Shown here piece by piece: positions 31,368-40,263 of a DNA stretch of 64,000 bases. The stretch is from the NCBI RefSeq assembly GCF_003054445.1, contig NC_042506.1:1185501-1249500 (forward strand), in the 5' to 3' direction. Each line of letters starts with the position of its first letter. Within the stretch, counting starts at the first letter, position 1. The stretch comes from Pichia kudriavzevii (Eukaryota > Ascomycota > Pichiomycetes > Pichiales > Pichiaceae). The position numbers and the translations under genes were made by a program. The notes under the pieces are model-generated. The model was not told the DNA's origin. It saw only the letters and a list, made by a program, of their open reading frames with translations, and ran no database searches.

Positions 31368-32612
31368 ATGTCCAAAAGAATAGTGGCCATTACATCAAAG
31401 TTACTCGATGGGAACATTCTTGCGAGGCCAAATGTCACGTTGAAAATTAAATATACATTGCCATCCATACAAACGGGAAACCAGAGGGCTGGCTTCCATT
31501 CTTCAAGACAAAAACATAGAACAAAAAATGCCAACATTTCATTTTCGAACGAATACGGATCTTTCAAGAACTCTAACTCATGTTTCACCAAAATAGGTTC
31601 AACCAGAAAATTTAGCTCTTCCACAGACGAAGCCTTTCGTAGATTTCGTAGCTTTGCAAATGGTGAGCAATTCACTAAGGTATTTGTTGATTCGGCATTA
31701 TCATATACTGTTTCGGTTGCTTATTCCCCAAAAGATAGGTTGAAAAACAATGCATCAGCAGACGACGGAGTTTATGATGATGGTGAGTTTGTCCAGAACT
31801 TTAAACTGTTGAATGCTAAGAATGTATACGAATCTCCAACAGGTGAAGATAACTATATATTGGCATATACTGAAATTGGTATCGTTGTTGGCGTATTGGA
31901 TGGTGTTGGTGGGTGGGCTGAACAAGGTTATGATTCGAGTGCCATCAGCAGAGAGTTGGCCAACAAAATAACTAAAATTTACTTGGAGTCACCAAAGTTG
32001 ACTCCTATGGAAATATTAAGCCTAGCTTATGAACAAGTGAAGGAAGAAGGGATAGTCAAAGTTGGTTCAACAACTGTTTGCTTTGGTATAATTGACGGTA
32101 ACAATGGAAGATTGTCAACCTTGAATCTAGGTGATTCATGGTTTGGTGTTTTCCGTAAGGACGAGAACGAAAAGTATAAGTGTATCCAACAATCTTCAGA
32201 GCAGGTGCACTATTTCAACGCACCTTATCAGCTATCAGTAATCCCACAAGATTTCTTAGATGCTGCAAAGAAAAGAGGAACCGCTTATCTAATGAACGAA
32301 CCTGATGAGTGTGATAATTATGAATCTAAGTTACGCAGTGGTGACATTGTGGTCTTTACAACCGATGGTATGGTTGATAATATTCTTCCAGAAGATATAG
32401 AACTTTACTTGAATGACAATGTCAATGATGGTGTCAACTTAAATGAGAGCTTGGGCAGCCTAAACAAGAATCTAGTTCAGCAGACTACAGTGTTGAGTTT
32501 AAATACCAATTATAAGAGTGTGTTTTCCCAGAAATTAACTTCTCTGACTAATCAAGATTATATTGGTGGTAAACCAGACGATATAACTTCAGTTATGGTT
32601 TATGTTAAATAA
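31368..32612 (+). CDS. PTC7: Mitochondrial PP2C-type protein phosphatase
   Basis: 414 residues. The first 60 are basic and Ser-rich with RAGFHSSRQ, a likely mitochondrial presequence and cleavage region. The PP2C domain (about 130-414) shows GEDNYILAYTEIGIVVGVLDGVGGW with the metal-binding Asp of LDGVGG, then GYDSSAISRELANKI, LGDSWFGVFR, FTTDGMVDN and the last motif GKPDDITSVMVYV. This is the Ptc7/Azr1 family, which in yeast acts on coenzyme Q biosynthesis proteins such as Coq7. S. cerevisiae PTC7 has an in-frame intron encoding a membrane segment. No such segment or intron is evident here. Confidence 0.92.
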   Translation: MSKRIVAITSKLLDGNILARPNVTLKIKYTLPSIQTGNQRAGFHSSRQKHRTKNANISFSNEYGSFKNSNSCFTKIGSTRKFSSSTDEAFRRFRSFANGEQFTKVFVDSALSYTVSVAYSPKDRLKNNASADDGVYDDGEFVQNFKLLNAKNVYESPTGEDNYILAYTEIGIVVGVLDGVGGWAEQGYDSSAISRELANKITKIYLESPKLTPMEILSLAYEQVKEEGIVKVGSTTVCFGIIDGNNGRLSTLNLGDSWFGVFRKDENEKYKCIQQSSEQVHYFNAPYQLSVIPQDFLDAAKKRGTAYLMNEPDECDNYESKLRSGDIVVFTTDGMVDNILPEDIELYLNDNVNDGVNLNESLGSLNKNLVQQTTVLSLNTNYKSVFSQKLTSLTNQDYIGGKPDDITSVMVYVK

Positions 32613-32660
32613 GTCAACATATGTAGCATGTCTATTTTTTTTTATATTTATTATAATATA

Positions 32661-34169
32661 TTATTCTATAGTTAATATGTCCTCTTCGAAGCAACCTAAG
32701 GGGGAAACGACTTTGAATTGATAAACGCACTTTTCAGGTTCAGTAACCAATTTGATTCCCAATTTGTCACCGCAAACAATATCAACAACCGCTTCTCTAT
32801 AAGGACCATTCCAGCATTTTTCCCCTCCTGTAAACAACAACTCATAATTTTTCTTTTCCTGTGAATATTGTATATTCTCAAACCTACCGATTCTAGTACT
32901 TCTACCATCGGAATTAATTTGCTCTACGGTCGAAGTCAGGCAAAGCTTATAATCATAATCGCCGATGTGTGATGTAACACATTCAGCCATTGCACGAAGT
33001 ATATCATCGGGGCCGTAGTTTTTAGATAATTCATCATTTAGTTGATTTAATTTAGACCTTTTCGACTTCAACGTTGATTGCACTTCAGAAATTTGGTCGT
33101 CAATTGATGAATCGCTTTTCTTCTGCAAATTCGAAGAACCTTTTTCCACCGTTTCTAAGTTTGTTTCTGTATTAATTCCGAGGAAGCCCTCAACAATTTC
33201 CTTGCAAACAGTACCTAATACATCCATTATATGGTCTATTACTGTTGGTTCTAATTCTGATTGCTTTTTTTCTGATTTTAGTTCTAGTATGCTATCCCTC
33301 AAGTTCGATATTTCTAACTTTGTTGAATCAAATTCACCCTTTATCTTAATGATTATGTCGTTAAAGTTAATTCTCGTATTGTCAACGGAAGCGGCAAAGT
33401 TAAGATATTCCTGTGCAGCACTTTTTACTGCCGGATCATTGAAATTATGGTTATACTCGTTGTTCATTTTCTGCAAAACTTTTTCTAAAGATTCTAATTT
33501 TTCAATATATTCCTTCATTTGTGACAAAGAATTAGCTAGTTTGATTTCGGTCTCATCAAGTTTCCCCTCCACATTCTTGAACTTATCCATAATGAAGACC
33601 GCATTTTTGTCCATGGATTTCTTTTCCGTTTCCAATTCCTCTAAGAATGATTGTAGTTCGTCAATATCACTTTCAATTTCATGATACTCTCGGTTTAGGT
33701 CTTCCTTTATTACTTTTGCGTGGTCTATCAACTTATTCTTGAGTATTAATCCCCTCTGGATGTTCCGGTTGTGTATTTGGACATTCTCTAGCCATTCTTT
33801 CCTCAGCTGTTCACATTTATTTTCACAAACTCCTTCTGGTTCGTCGCTACCGTCACAACAAACATCATAATCACAAACGCCATCATCGACTTTCCAACTT
33901 GGTATGTAGTTACTCTTGAAGCCCTCGTTCAAACAAAAAAACTGAGAACTGAAGCAGGCATTTGTCCCAGGCTCATCAGAACCATCAGGACAGTCGCAGT
34001 AATCATCATTTATACGGTCATATGGTATGACTATCTCTGGGTTGTTCAAACAACGCCAATTACCATTGGGGTCAGGTTCATAAAGGTGAAGATTTTCTGG
34101 TGATATACCACGCAGTGAAACTGCACTTGCTGTCCTTAATGAGAGCAAAAGAATTAGCAACGTGTGCAT
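32661..34169 (-). CDS. GTB1: Glucosidase II regulatory beta subunit
   Basis: 502 residues with an N-terminal signal peptide (MHTLLILLLSLRTASAVSLR). The Cys-rich G2F domain follows, including DDYCDCPDGSDEPG and VCDYDVCCDGSDEPEG (about 55-115). A long coiled coil (about 120-370, Glu/Lys/Leu-rich) comes next, then an MRH lectin domain (about 385-495) with YKLCLTS, GRFENIQYS and ECWNG-like GEKCWNGPYREAVVDIVC. The beta subunit presents mannose-bearing glycans to the catalytic subunit in the ER for trimming Glc residues. No HDEL-type tail is present (it ends EEDILTIE), so retention may rely on the partner. Start ATG 34169. Confidence 0.92.
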   Translation of the reverse strand: MHTLLILLLSLRTASAVSLRGISPENLHLYEPDPNGNWRCLNNPEIVIPYDRINDDYCDCPDGSDEPGTNACFSSQFFCLNEGFKSNYIPSWKVDDGVCDYDVCCDGSDEPEGVCENKCEQLRKEWLENVQIHNRNIQRGLILKNKLIDHAKVIKEDLNREYHEIESDIDELQSFLEELETEKKSMDKNAVFIMDKFKNVEGKLDETEIKLANSLSQMKEYIEKLESLEKVLQKMNNEYNHNFNDPAVKSAAQEYLNFAASVDNTRINFNDIIIKIKGEFDSTKLEISNLRDSILELKSEKKQSELEPTVIDHIMDVLGTVCKEIVEGFLGINTETNLETVEKGSSNLQKKSDSSIDDQISEVQSTLKSKRSKLNQLNDELSKNYGPDDILRAMAECVTSHIGDYDYKLCLTSTVEQINSDGRSTRIGRFENIQYSQEKKNYELLFTGGEKCWNGPYREAVVDIVCGDKLGIKLVTEPEKCVYQFKVVSPLGCFEEDILTIE

Positions 34170-34631
34170 TGGTGCCTATACTTGCAGTTATGATGAAAGA
34201 GAATCTGAAATGTACATCTTCATGTCGTAGTGGTGGAAATTTCAGCCCCTGTTACCTTGCATTGCATTGTATTTCTAAGAACAGGTAACTCAAGCGAAGA
34301 TTAAAATTTTGAGTCCGCCAACAACCTGAAAAATTTCTTATCGTACATTTCCTAAAATTGAAAATTTCTTGGTCTGTTCAGAGAAGAAGAAAAAAAAAAG
34401 CCAAGCAGCATTGGAAGCAACTAAATTGTAGCAAAGAGATTAATTGATTTTCCCCTTATTAAAATAACTATATAGTTCGATTCGAAAAGTCATAAAGCAT
34501 TAGAAAAGCCAACTCCGGGTAAAATATTTGGGCATTTAAAGAAAAAGAAAAAGAAAAAGAAAAAGAAAAAGAAAAAGAAAAAGAAAAAGAAAAAGGAAGA
34601 AGACACAAAGAAACAAATCCAAGACAATATG
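34170..34631. other. Intergenic, GTB1 promoter
   Basis: 462 bp with no gene. The AAAAAG repeat listed separately lies just past the 3' end of the Zn-cluster gene. Confidence 0.6.
34541..34595. repeat. AAAAAG hexamer microsatellite
   Basis: About nine perfect GAAAAA units, a polypurine run between GTB1 and the small Zn-cluster gene. Confidence 0.93.
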
Positions 34632-35165
34632 CTATTGGGTTGGAGGATGCAAGTATGAATGGTAGTAACTAGAGTGTTGATGCAATTTCAACAATGGCGG
34701 GTTCGAGGAAGGTTCTAAATGATTTTCACTAGAGAAGGTACCGTTTGAAGGTTGAAGGAAAATAGCGTGGGATGTACGTCTAACTAAATATGATACGTAG
34801 TTGTCATATTGGTTAGGTATATATCGTTGCAAAAGATAAAATGCAGGAACAACAACGTATTCTAATGGTTCTAGAGTTCGAGAAAGTGATCTATAATAAG
34901 CCGGTTGCATTTTTGGTTGTAACCGAATTGGGGTTGGTAAGAAACGGGTAACAACGCCATTGTTCTGCGTATAGTCAACCTGAGCAACCTCTTGGCCTGC
35001 AATGGCGGTGCCGTGTCTGTAGATGCAGTTTCTGCAAGATTTCACACAGTTTCTACACATCGGCCTTGTCTCGTCGCATTTGATTCTTCGTTTCCGACAT
35101 GTCAAACACCCGGTTTTACTTCTCCGGGTAAAGGCCTTCTTCCTGGCCTTATTCTGCTTCCCCAT
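34632..35165 (-). CDS. Very short Zn2Cys6 (fungal binuclear cluster) protein
   Basis: 177 residues from the ATG at 35165; the longer frame begins at TTG and is rejected. A basic N-terminus ([19 protein letters not shown]) leads into the cluster [11 protein letters not shown] followed by six residues, CRNC and six residues to the last Cys, the exact CX2CX6CX6CX2CX6C spacing. An extra Cys lies in the last loop. The rest (60-177) is Tyr/Pro/Ser-rich with no middle homology region. Usual family members are 500-900 residues, so this is a DNA-binding module with almost no effector part. It lies beside the JEN-type transporter on the same strand. Any regulatory link is speculation. Confidence 0.85.
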   Translation of the reverse strand: MGKQNKARKKAFTRRSKTGCLTCRKRRIKCDETRPMCRNCVKSCRNCIYRHGTAIAGQEVAQVDYTQNNGVVTRFLPTPIRLQPKMQPAYYRSLSRTLEPLEYVVVPAFYLLQRYIPNQYDNYVSYLVRRTSHAIFLQPSNGTFSSENHLEPSSNPPLLKLHQHSSYYHSYLHPPTQ

Positions 35166-35491
35166 CCAACGACGCAAAGGAATGGACCAAGTTTGTCGAT
35201 ATCATCTGTAAAATACAGACAACTACACCAGCCTGTAAAGGAGGTGGGGCGGTGTCTCCACATTTATAACCAGGGGATCTCCCTTTGGAGCGCAATGTGG
35301 ATCCGACAATGGAGGCCCTTGTGGCATCACCTTGTTGTTATTCGTCCTCCTCTGGCAAGATAATACGTCTTAAAGGGGTAGAAGGGGGATGTAAAAAGGG
35401 TCATAAATTAACCCCCTGCATATTTCAGCTATTAAAGAGATAAGGATATAAATAAAATACAAACATACATCATACATGGAAGCTTCTGGGG
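35166..35491. other. Intergenic, Zn-cluster gene promoter
   Basis: 326 bp, no gene seen. Confidence 0.55.
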
Positions 35492-37063
35492 TTAACATTG
35501 CTGGTTACGAGCGTGCTTTGGAACAATGCATTCTTCCACGTGCTCAATCTTGTCAACGGCTCCGGCGGAATTGCCGAACTCCTCATTAGTAGTTACAGCA
35601 TTCTCAAAGGATGCATTCCTTCTCTCTGGGCCAAATAAGGTGACTATAAGGACAAAAGCAAAGACGCAACCTACAAATATGGCCATGACTTTTGCGTAGT
35701 CGTAGATGGGTTCGCCACTTGGTGAAGTCATTGGGAACTGTTCACCAATTGTCGTTTCGATTGTCGAAGAGGCTGAAGCGGCAAGGTTACCTAATTGATA
35801 ACTGATTCCAACGACAAATGCACGTAAATCAGGTGGTGCTAACTCCGATAAATGCGAAGGCACGACCCCTAGTCCACCTTGCACACACCATTGTAGAAAG
35901 AAAACTCCTGCATTGATACCTGTGCCATCAATAAAAGCCCAAGGGTAAATCAACGCACCTCCAAAGATGCATATCAACATGATCGTCAACCGTCTGCCCA
36001 AAAAGTTAGAGATATGGCCGGTAAATACACCGCCAATAAATGCACCGATATTGGCAACGCAATTGGTCACTGTGGCCTTGTTCTCTGAAAAGGAGTATCT
36101 CACAGTCAATAGGGTAGGATACAAATCTTGTGATGAATGTGACATAAATGAGAATCCCGACATAAACAAAACAAGGTATATCATCATCAACCAGTAGTTC
36201 TTCAACGATTCCACAATTTTCATTTGGAATGTTGGTTGATAAATCCCGTGTTCCTTGTTGTACCTCTCAATCTCCTTTTTTCTTAGAAATGCCTTTGTTT
36301 CAGGTAAAGAGGCTCTGAAAAGTGCAAATAGAAAGGAAATACCAGCACCAAACCAAAAGGTAGCTCTCCACTTATGTGACGAATTGTCAGCAATAGCTCT
36401 TTTAAATACAACGGCAAGCAAATAACCAAAAGCATAACCCTGTTGCAACAACCCACCAATGAACCCTCTGGCTTCTGTAGGACAATCATCCAATGCAGTG
36501 GCAGTGGCATTACCATAAACCCCCCCTAAACAAATACCAAATAGTGCTCTCACGCCTAGAAATTGCCTATAGGTTTTGATAAACCCGCTTCCGATTTCTA
36601 GAATACAAACAATTAACAAGTTTGCAACCAAAGGCCATTTTCTACCATACCTATCACCCAAATAACCAAAAGTGATACCCCCCACTGATCTTAGCATCAA
36701 CACAAGTGTAATCCCCCATGTAATGTCCTTGACGTTCTTATCAAAATCTTTGGCCAATTGTACGGTGTTTAGAGACACTGTAAAGAAATCATACGCGTCC
36801 CAGGTCCATGCGCAGAAGGCACTCAGAAACATCAGCCATTGTCTACGACCCATCATTCTCAAGCCTGGCAATGGATTCAACAAATGTTTATTTTGTTTCA
36901 TCTGTTGCTTTGTTGGCAATAGCTCAGTGAATCTGGTTTTCAGATACCGCTTGATCGTCTCTTTATCCAACTTTGGTGGCCGGCTTTCATTGATGAGTTG
37001 GATTTCCTCATCCTCGGACTTATCGAGCTCTTCTCGTGTATGTTGTGACTCTAAATCAGACAT
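35492..37063 (-). CDS. JEN-family proton-coupled mono/dicarboxylate transporter
   Basis: 523 residues of the major facilitator superfamily with about 12 membrane segments (about 85-490). The JEN signature region reads FMSHSSQDLYPTLL (about 300-313), fitting the conserved NXX(S/T)HX(S/T)QDXXXT pattern except at its first residue. Other JEN features are KDITWGITLVLMLRSVGG, GDRYGRKWPLVANL, and SYQLGNLAASASSTIET near the end. The family imports lactate, pyruvate or dicarboxylates such as succinate and malate with protons at the plasma membrane. Jen1 and Jen2 subtypes cannot be separated by eye. The cytosolic N-terminus has a DKSEDEEIQ acidic patch and several Lys, fitting ubiquitin-driven endocytosis. 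In S. cerevisiae Jen1 is itself turned over by Rsp5 with an arrestin adaptor. Confidence 0.9.
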   Translation of the reverse strand: MSDLESQHTREELDKSEDEEIQLINESRPPKLDKETIKRYLKTRFTELLPTKQQMKQNKHLLNPLPGLRMMGRRQWLMFLSAFCAWTWDAYDFFTVSLNTVQLAKDFDKNVKDITWGITLVLMLRSVGGITFGYLGDRYGRKWPLVANLLIVCILEIGSGFIKTYRQFLGVRALFGICLGGVYGNATATALDDCPTEARGFIGGLLQQGYAFGYLLAVVFKRAIADNSSHKWRATFWFGAGISFLFALFRASLPETKAFLRKKEIERYNKEHGIYQPTFQMKIVESLKNYWLMMIYLVLFMSGFSFMSHSSQDLYPTLLTVRYSFSENKATVTNCVANIGAFIGGVFTGHISNFLGRRLTIMLICIFGGALIYPWAFIDGTGINAGVFFLQWCVQGGLGVVPSHLSELAPPDLRAFVVGISYQLGNLAASASSTIETTIGEQFPMTSPSGEPIYDYAKVMAIFVGCVFAFVLIVTLFGPERRNASFENAVTTNEEFGNSAGAVDKIEHVEECIVPKHARNQQC

Positions 37064-37599
37064 TTGCTATCTTTTGGTATTGTGCATAATCAAGCGTCTC
37101 AGCTAATCAATTGATCTTGCAAGAAAAAGCATAGGATGTATATTCCCCTTTTATACAGGTAATACTGAAAAATAACCTTTGAAGTCAGGCGTTGCCTAGC
37201 AACCAATGGATATACAACAAGCGGGGAAATGGACGGCAGTAATAGATGGTGAGATTTTCATATTGTTTCAATTCCGAAAGCGATGATGTGGCGGAAGTTT
37301 TCATCCTGGTTTCTCGGGGGAGGGGAAAATTACACCAAGGGGTTTAGCGCGATTATTGGGGAGGAGAGAGAGAGAAAGGAGCAAATAGTCCCTTGGTACG
37401 GAAAATTAATTCTCCGCATCCCATGGAATAATAAGGAGTTGGCAATTCCGACATCGGATTGCTTGAAGTTGTAAACCTTATATTACTGTGTTACTTATAA
37501 AGACATATTTAACCAGCTAAGAACTAAAGAAGGAGGGGTATATGGATAAAACGAACTAAAGGGAAAAGCAACAAAGACAAAAGAGGGGTGATACTGGAA
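37064..37599. promoter_or_regulatory. Promoter region of the JEN-type gene
   Basis: 536 bp between the transporter start and the end of the HAD gene. GC-rich GGGG boxes (GCGGGG at 37221-37226 and a CGGGGGAGGGG stretch near 37315-37325) resemble Mig1 repressor sites, which would fit glucose repression of carboxylate uptake. This is inference from short motifs only. Confidence 0.35.
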
Positions 37600-39138
37600 T
37601 CAGGTTATTGGTTGGTCCAAGGCATGCTTATTCCATTCACTCAACTCCTTTGCATGTTCTCTTTCAACTGCAAACTTGACAGCCTCAAATACATTTTCAC
37701 ATTGTTTCTTTGGTGCATATTTAGGCACTGTGTTTGATTGATAGACTCCGGTGTTCACCAAAATGGAGAACCAACTCTCGTCGTGGCTGTTTGCAAATCT
37801 AATATCGGATTCAGGGGTATCTCCAACAAAATAGACAGTTGAAGGTGGTGGGAGGTCGTCTGGGGAGGAGAAGGAGTTGGACGAGACCAGCGTAGCGCCA
37901 CTTGGTTGGTTGATTTTCAACTTGGTCAAGGATTGGAATGTTAGTGGTGCAGAAGAAGGCTGGTCTCGATCACTGGAGTCCTCCTCATCTGACTCTGATT
38001 CTGAATCATTAAAGACTGAAGTATATTTGGAGTCGTCATTCGATGAAAACACTGACGTTTGAGTCGTTGAATCTGCTGTTGAGGTTAGCTCGTCAATGTG
38101 TTCAGTCAAAATCGATTTTCTCCAAGTATGCAAAACTTTTTCCGCAAATTTGAAAGTTGATCTTTGGGGCTTACCAAATCTTATGACCTTCAATTCTTTG
38201 CCAGTATGTTCCCTATACAAGGCGGCAATTGACACCTGTAATGCTCCCATACCATATCTGACCAATCTATAATTGGTTGACCAAACAAAATCAGAATGGG
38301 CAAAATAAATTGGAGGACCATCTTCAAAAGTCTCTGAAATGGTGCCCATATAACCTTCCTTCGACATCAACAACTCTAAGATAATCTGTTGATCTGCTGC
38401 CCAGTTTCTTGAATCAGCGAAAACCATAATGGCGTCGATTTTCGTTTGGGAGAAATCAACATCCTGATGGTCGTCACAATATGAGAGGTCTTCCTCAGTC
38501 ATTGTATAGTAGGGAGTAACCGATGGGTCCCACTTCATTATATCGTACGGGGTGTAGACATTTTTGAACCCGTATTTTTTAGCAACATTTCTACAGGTGT
38601 TCCCCACACCGCCAACAACAAGGACGTTTTTATAGACATCAGAGAGCTCCTTCATTGGCGTGTGGCCTTGAACTATTTGGTCAACAGCAATATCGGTCTG
38701 CAAGCGTCTGGACAAGTCTTGTGCACGCACGCTCTCATGTTTGCCGCCACCATTTGTAACGAAAATATAGGGGACCTTGATGTTGTAAGGATTGTCGCCT
38801 TCTAAGTACTTGATTGCCCGAACACCAGGCTCTAGCGTGTCTGGTCCTCTCACAAGAACACCGTCAATGTCAAATGCAAATGCATACGAGGCCACTCTGG
38901 GATGGTCAATCATATCCTTTTTAAACTTTGGAAGGTCCTTCTCCATAGAGGAGCGGTTGAGATCAACATCAACCGTCGGAATTAGCGGGCGAGGGAGGTT
39001 GGCTAGTTGGGACATTGAAGGGATAGCAGAAACAAATTGGTCAGACAAGGAAATAGAGGAGACCCTCTTCTTCTTCTCCGGGACAAGTTGGTCAATGTTG
39101 TCGTTATTCAAATAAGATGTAGGATTATCAACTGACAT
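37600..39138 (-). CDS. HAD-superfamily hydrolase of the YKR070W/CECR5 type
   Basis: 512 residues. The catalytic motif I is AFAFDIDGVLVRGPD (about 85-99), motif II FVTNGGGKHE, and the acidic motif near the end FVGDTPESDIRFANSHD. Between them are KVLVVGG-like VLVVGGVGNTCRNVAKKYGF and YFAHSDFVW, FGKPQRSTF. S. cerevisiae Ykr070w is about 352 residues and mitochondrial, of unknown substrate. Here there is an extra Ser-rich N-terminus of about 80 residues and a Ser/Asp/Glu-rich insertion (about 345-425) inside the fold. No clear mitochondrial presequence is seen, so location may differ. Start ATG 39138. Confidence 0.85.
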   Translation of the reverse strand: MSVDNPTSYLNNDNIDQLVPEKKKRVSSISLSDQFVSAIPSMSQLANLPRPLIPTVDVDLNRSSMEKDLPKFKKDMIDHPRVASYAFAFDIDGVLVRGPDTLEPGVRAIKYLEGDNPYNIKVPYIFVTNGGGKHESVRAQDLSRRLQTDIAVDQIVQGHTPMKELSDVYKNVLVVGGVGNTCRNVAKKYGFKNVYTPYDIMKWDPSVTPYYTMTEEDLSYCDDHQDVDFSQTKIDAIMVFADSRNWAADQQIILELLMSKEGYMGTISETFEDGPPIYFAHSDFVWSTNYRLVRYGMGALQVSIAALYREHTGKELKVIRFGKPQRSTFKFAEKVLHTWRKSILTEHIDELTSTADSTTQTSVFSSNDDSKYTSVFNDSESESDEEDSSDRDQPSSAPLTFQSLTKLKINQPSGATLVSSNSFSSPDDLPPPSTVYFVGDTPESDIRFANSHDESWFSILVNTGVYQSNTVPKYAPKKQCENVFEAVKFAVEREHAKELSEWNKHALDQPIT

Positions 39139-39732
39139 GTTTCTTTTTGTGTTTTCTTTTTTTTGTTTTTCAGTGTCGGTTTTTTTTTTTCACTCTTTTC
39201 TTTTGATTGCTGGATTGACTGTTGCAAAAGAAACAAACCTGGCTAGTAATAAAAGACAAGATTAAAATAAAGGTAAATGGTAATACTCTATATGAATATT
39301 TGAATATATGGATATATATATATTATTAATATATACATATGTATGAAGATAGAAAATACACCTCCAGTACAAGAACAACGATTTGCAGTCAAGTGTGTGT
39401 ATCCATATATACCTTAGGAATACAATCTCCTTTTATAAGCCATTGGCCGCATATAGGAGAGCATAACCAGCATGCATAGATTGCCATTTGGGGGCTCTGC
39501 ACAAAATAGACTTTGTTTGTTGCCCGCCCTGAAATAGACAAATTAGAAAATCCTGTTGCGGGGAAAGGACGGGGGTCCGGCACAAGAACGGATGCGCCTC
39601 CTCGTCTTCCCCCCCTTGATGTCATAATGACGTACATGTGTGTGTTAAACATGCCCAATGCGGGCAACTGCATACACACTTGTCGTCCGTGCACTTTTAT
39701 GTGCCTCCCCCCCCCCCCCCCCCCCTTTGCCG
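39139..39732. other. Intergenic, HAD gene promoter, with a C19 run
   Basis: 594 bp with no credible gene. T-tracts near 39160-39200, TATATA stretches near 39310-39345 and a 19-base C run at 39707-39725 next to the stop of the following gene. Confidence 0.6.
39707..39725. repeat. C19 homopolymer
   Basis: Nineteen consecutive C directly outside the 3' end of the gene at 39733. Error-prone in sequencing and in replication. Confidence 0.9.
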
Positions 39733-40263
39733 TCACTTTCTGCGCTTGTAGTAGTTTTCCCTAAAAAGCAGCTTTGCAACAAGATGGACCCAGAACACGT
39801 GCACGGCCAATGCGCCACACGCAGGCGGCATTTCTCGCTGTAGATTCGTGAGATCGAAATGATGGACTCGCCACAGCACCAGGCCGAGAACGAGCGCATG
39901 CGCCACCAGCAGAAGGGGCGAGCAGACACGGACGAGAATATACCCAATGAGCAAACACCACCCTCTGGAGTCCAGCTGGGCAAAGTCGTCTGTGTCGTCG
40001 CGTCGGTACCCGCCGGTGTCGTAGTCGTTGCGATTGAGAAAGTCGGAGTAGCTCAAATACCGTTGTGGAGTGGCATTGGCGGTAGTGTTGCTGTCGGCAT
40101 TAGTGTCTGTGCTAGTGGTAGCAGTGTCTATGCTAGTGGTAGCATTAGTGTCTGTGCTAACTGTAACATTAACGCCCTTGTTGGTGCTGTGAGGTGCAGC
40201 GTCTTCTCTGACATTGTCTTCCCCATAAGTGTAGTCGAGATTTAGCCTTCTTCGGTATCCCAT
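39733..40263 (-). CDS. Unrecognised small membrane protein
   Basis: 176 residues, not assignable. The N-terminus is basic (MGYRRRLNLDYTYGED). Residues about 30-65 are a Thr/Asn/Asp low-complexity stretch. RYLSYSDFLNRNDYDTGGYR leads into a hydrophobic part from about residue 101 with two or three predicted membrane segments (LLIGYILVRVCSPLLL, ALVLGLVLW, ALAVHVFWVHLVAKLL). The C-terminus is NYYKRRK, a basic end that could act as an ER-retrieval signal. ATG at 40263. Base composition is more GC-rich than most neighbours. I take it as real because of the long frame, an amphipathic layout and a position filling an otherwise empty stretch, but no function is proposed. Confidence 0.6.
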   Translation of the reverse strand: MGYRRRLNLDYTYGEDNVREDAAPHSTNKGVNVTVSTDTNATTSIDTATTSTDTNADSNTTANATPQRYLSYSDFLNRNDYDTGGYRRDDTDDFAQLDSRGWCLLIGYILVRVCSPLLLVAHALVLGLVLWRVHHFDLTNLQREMPPACGALAVHVFWVHLVAKLLFRENYYKRRK

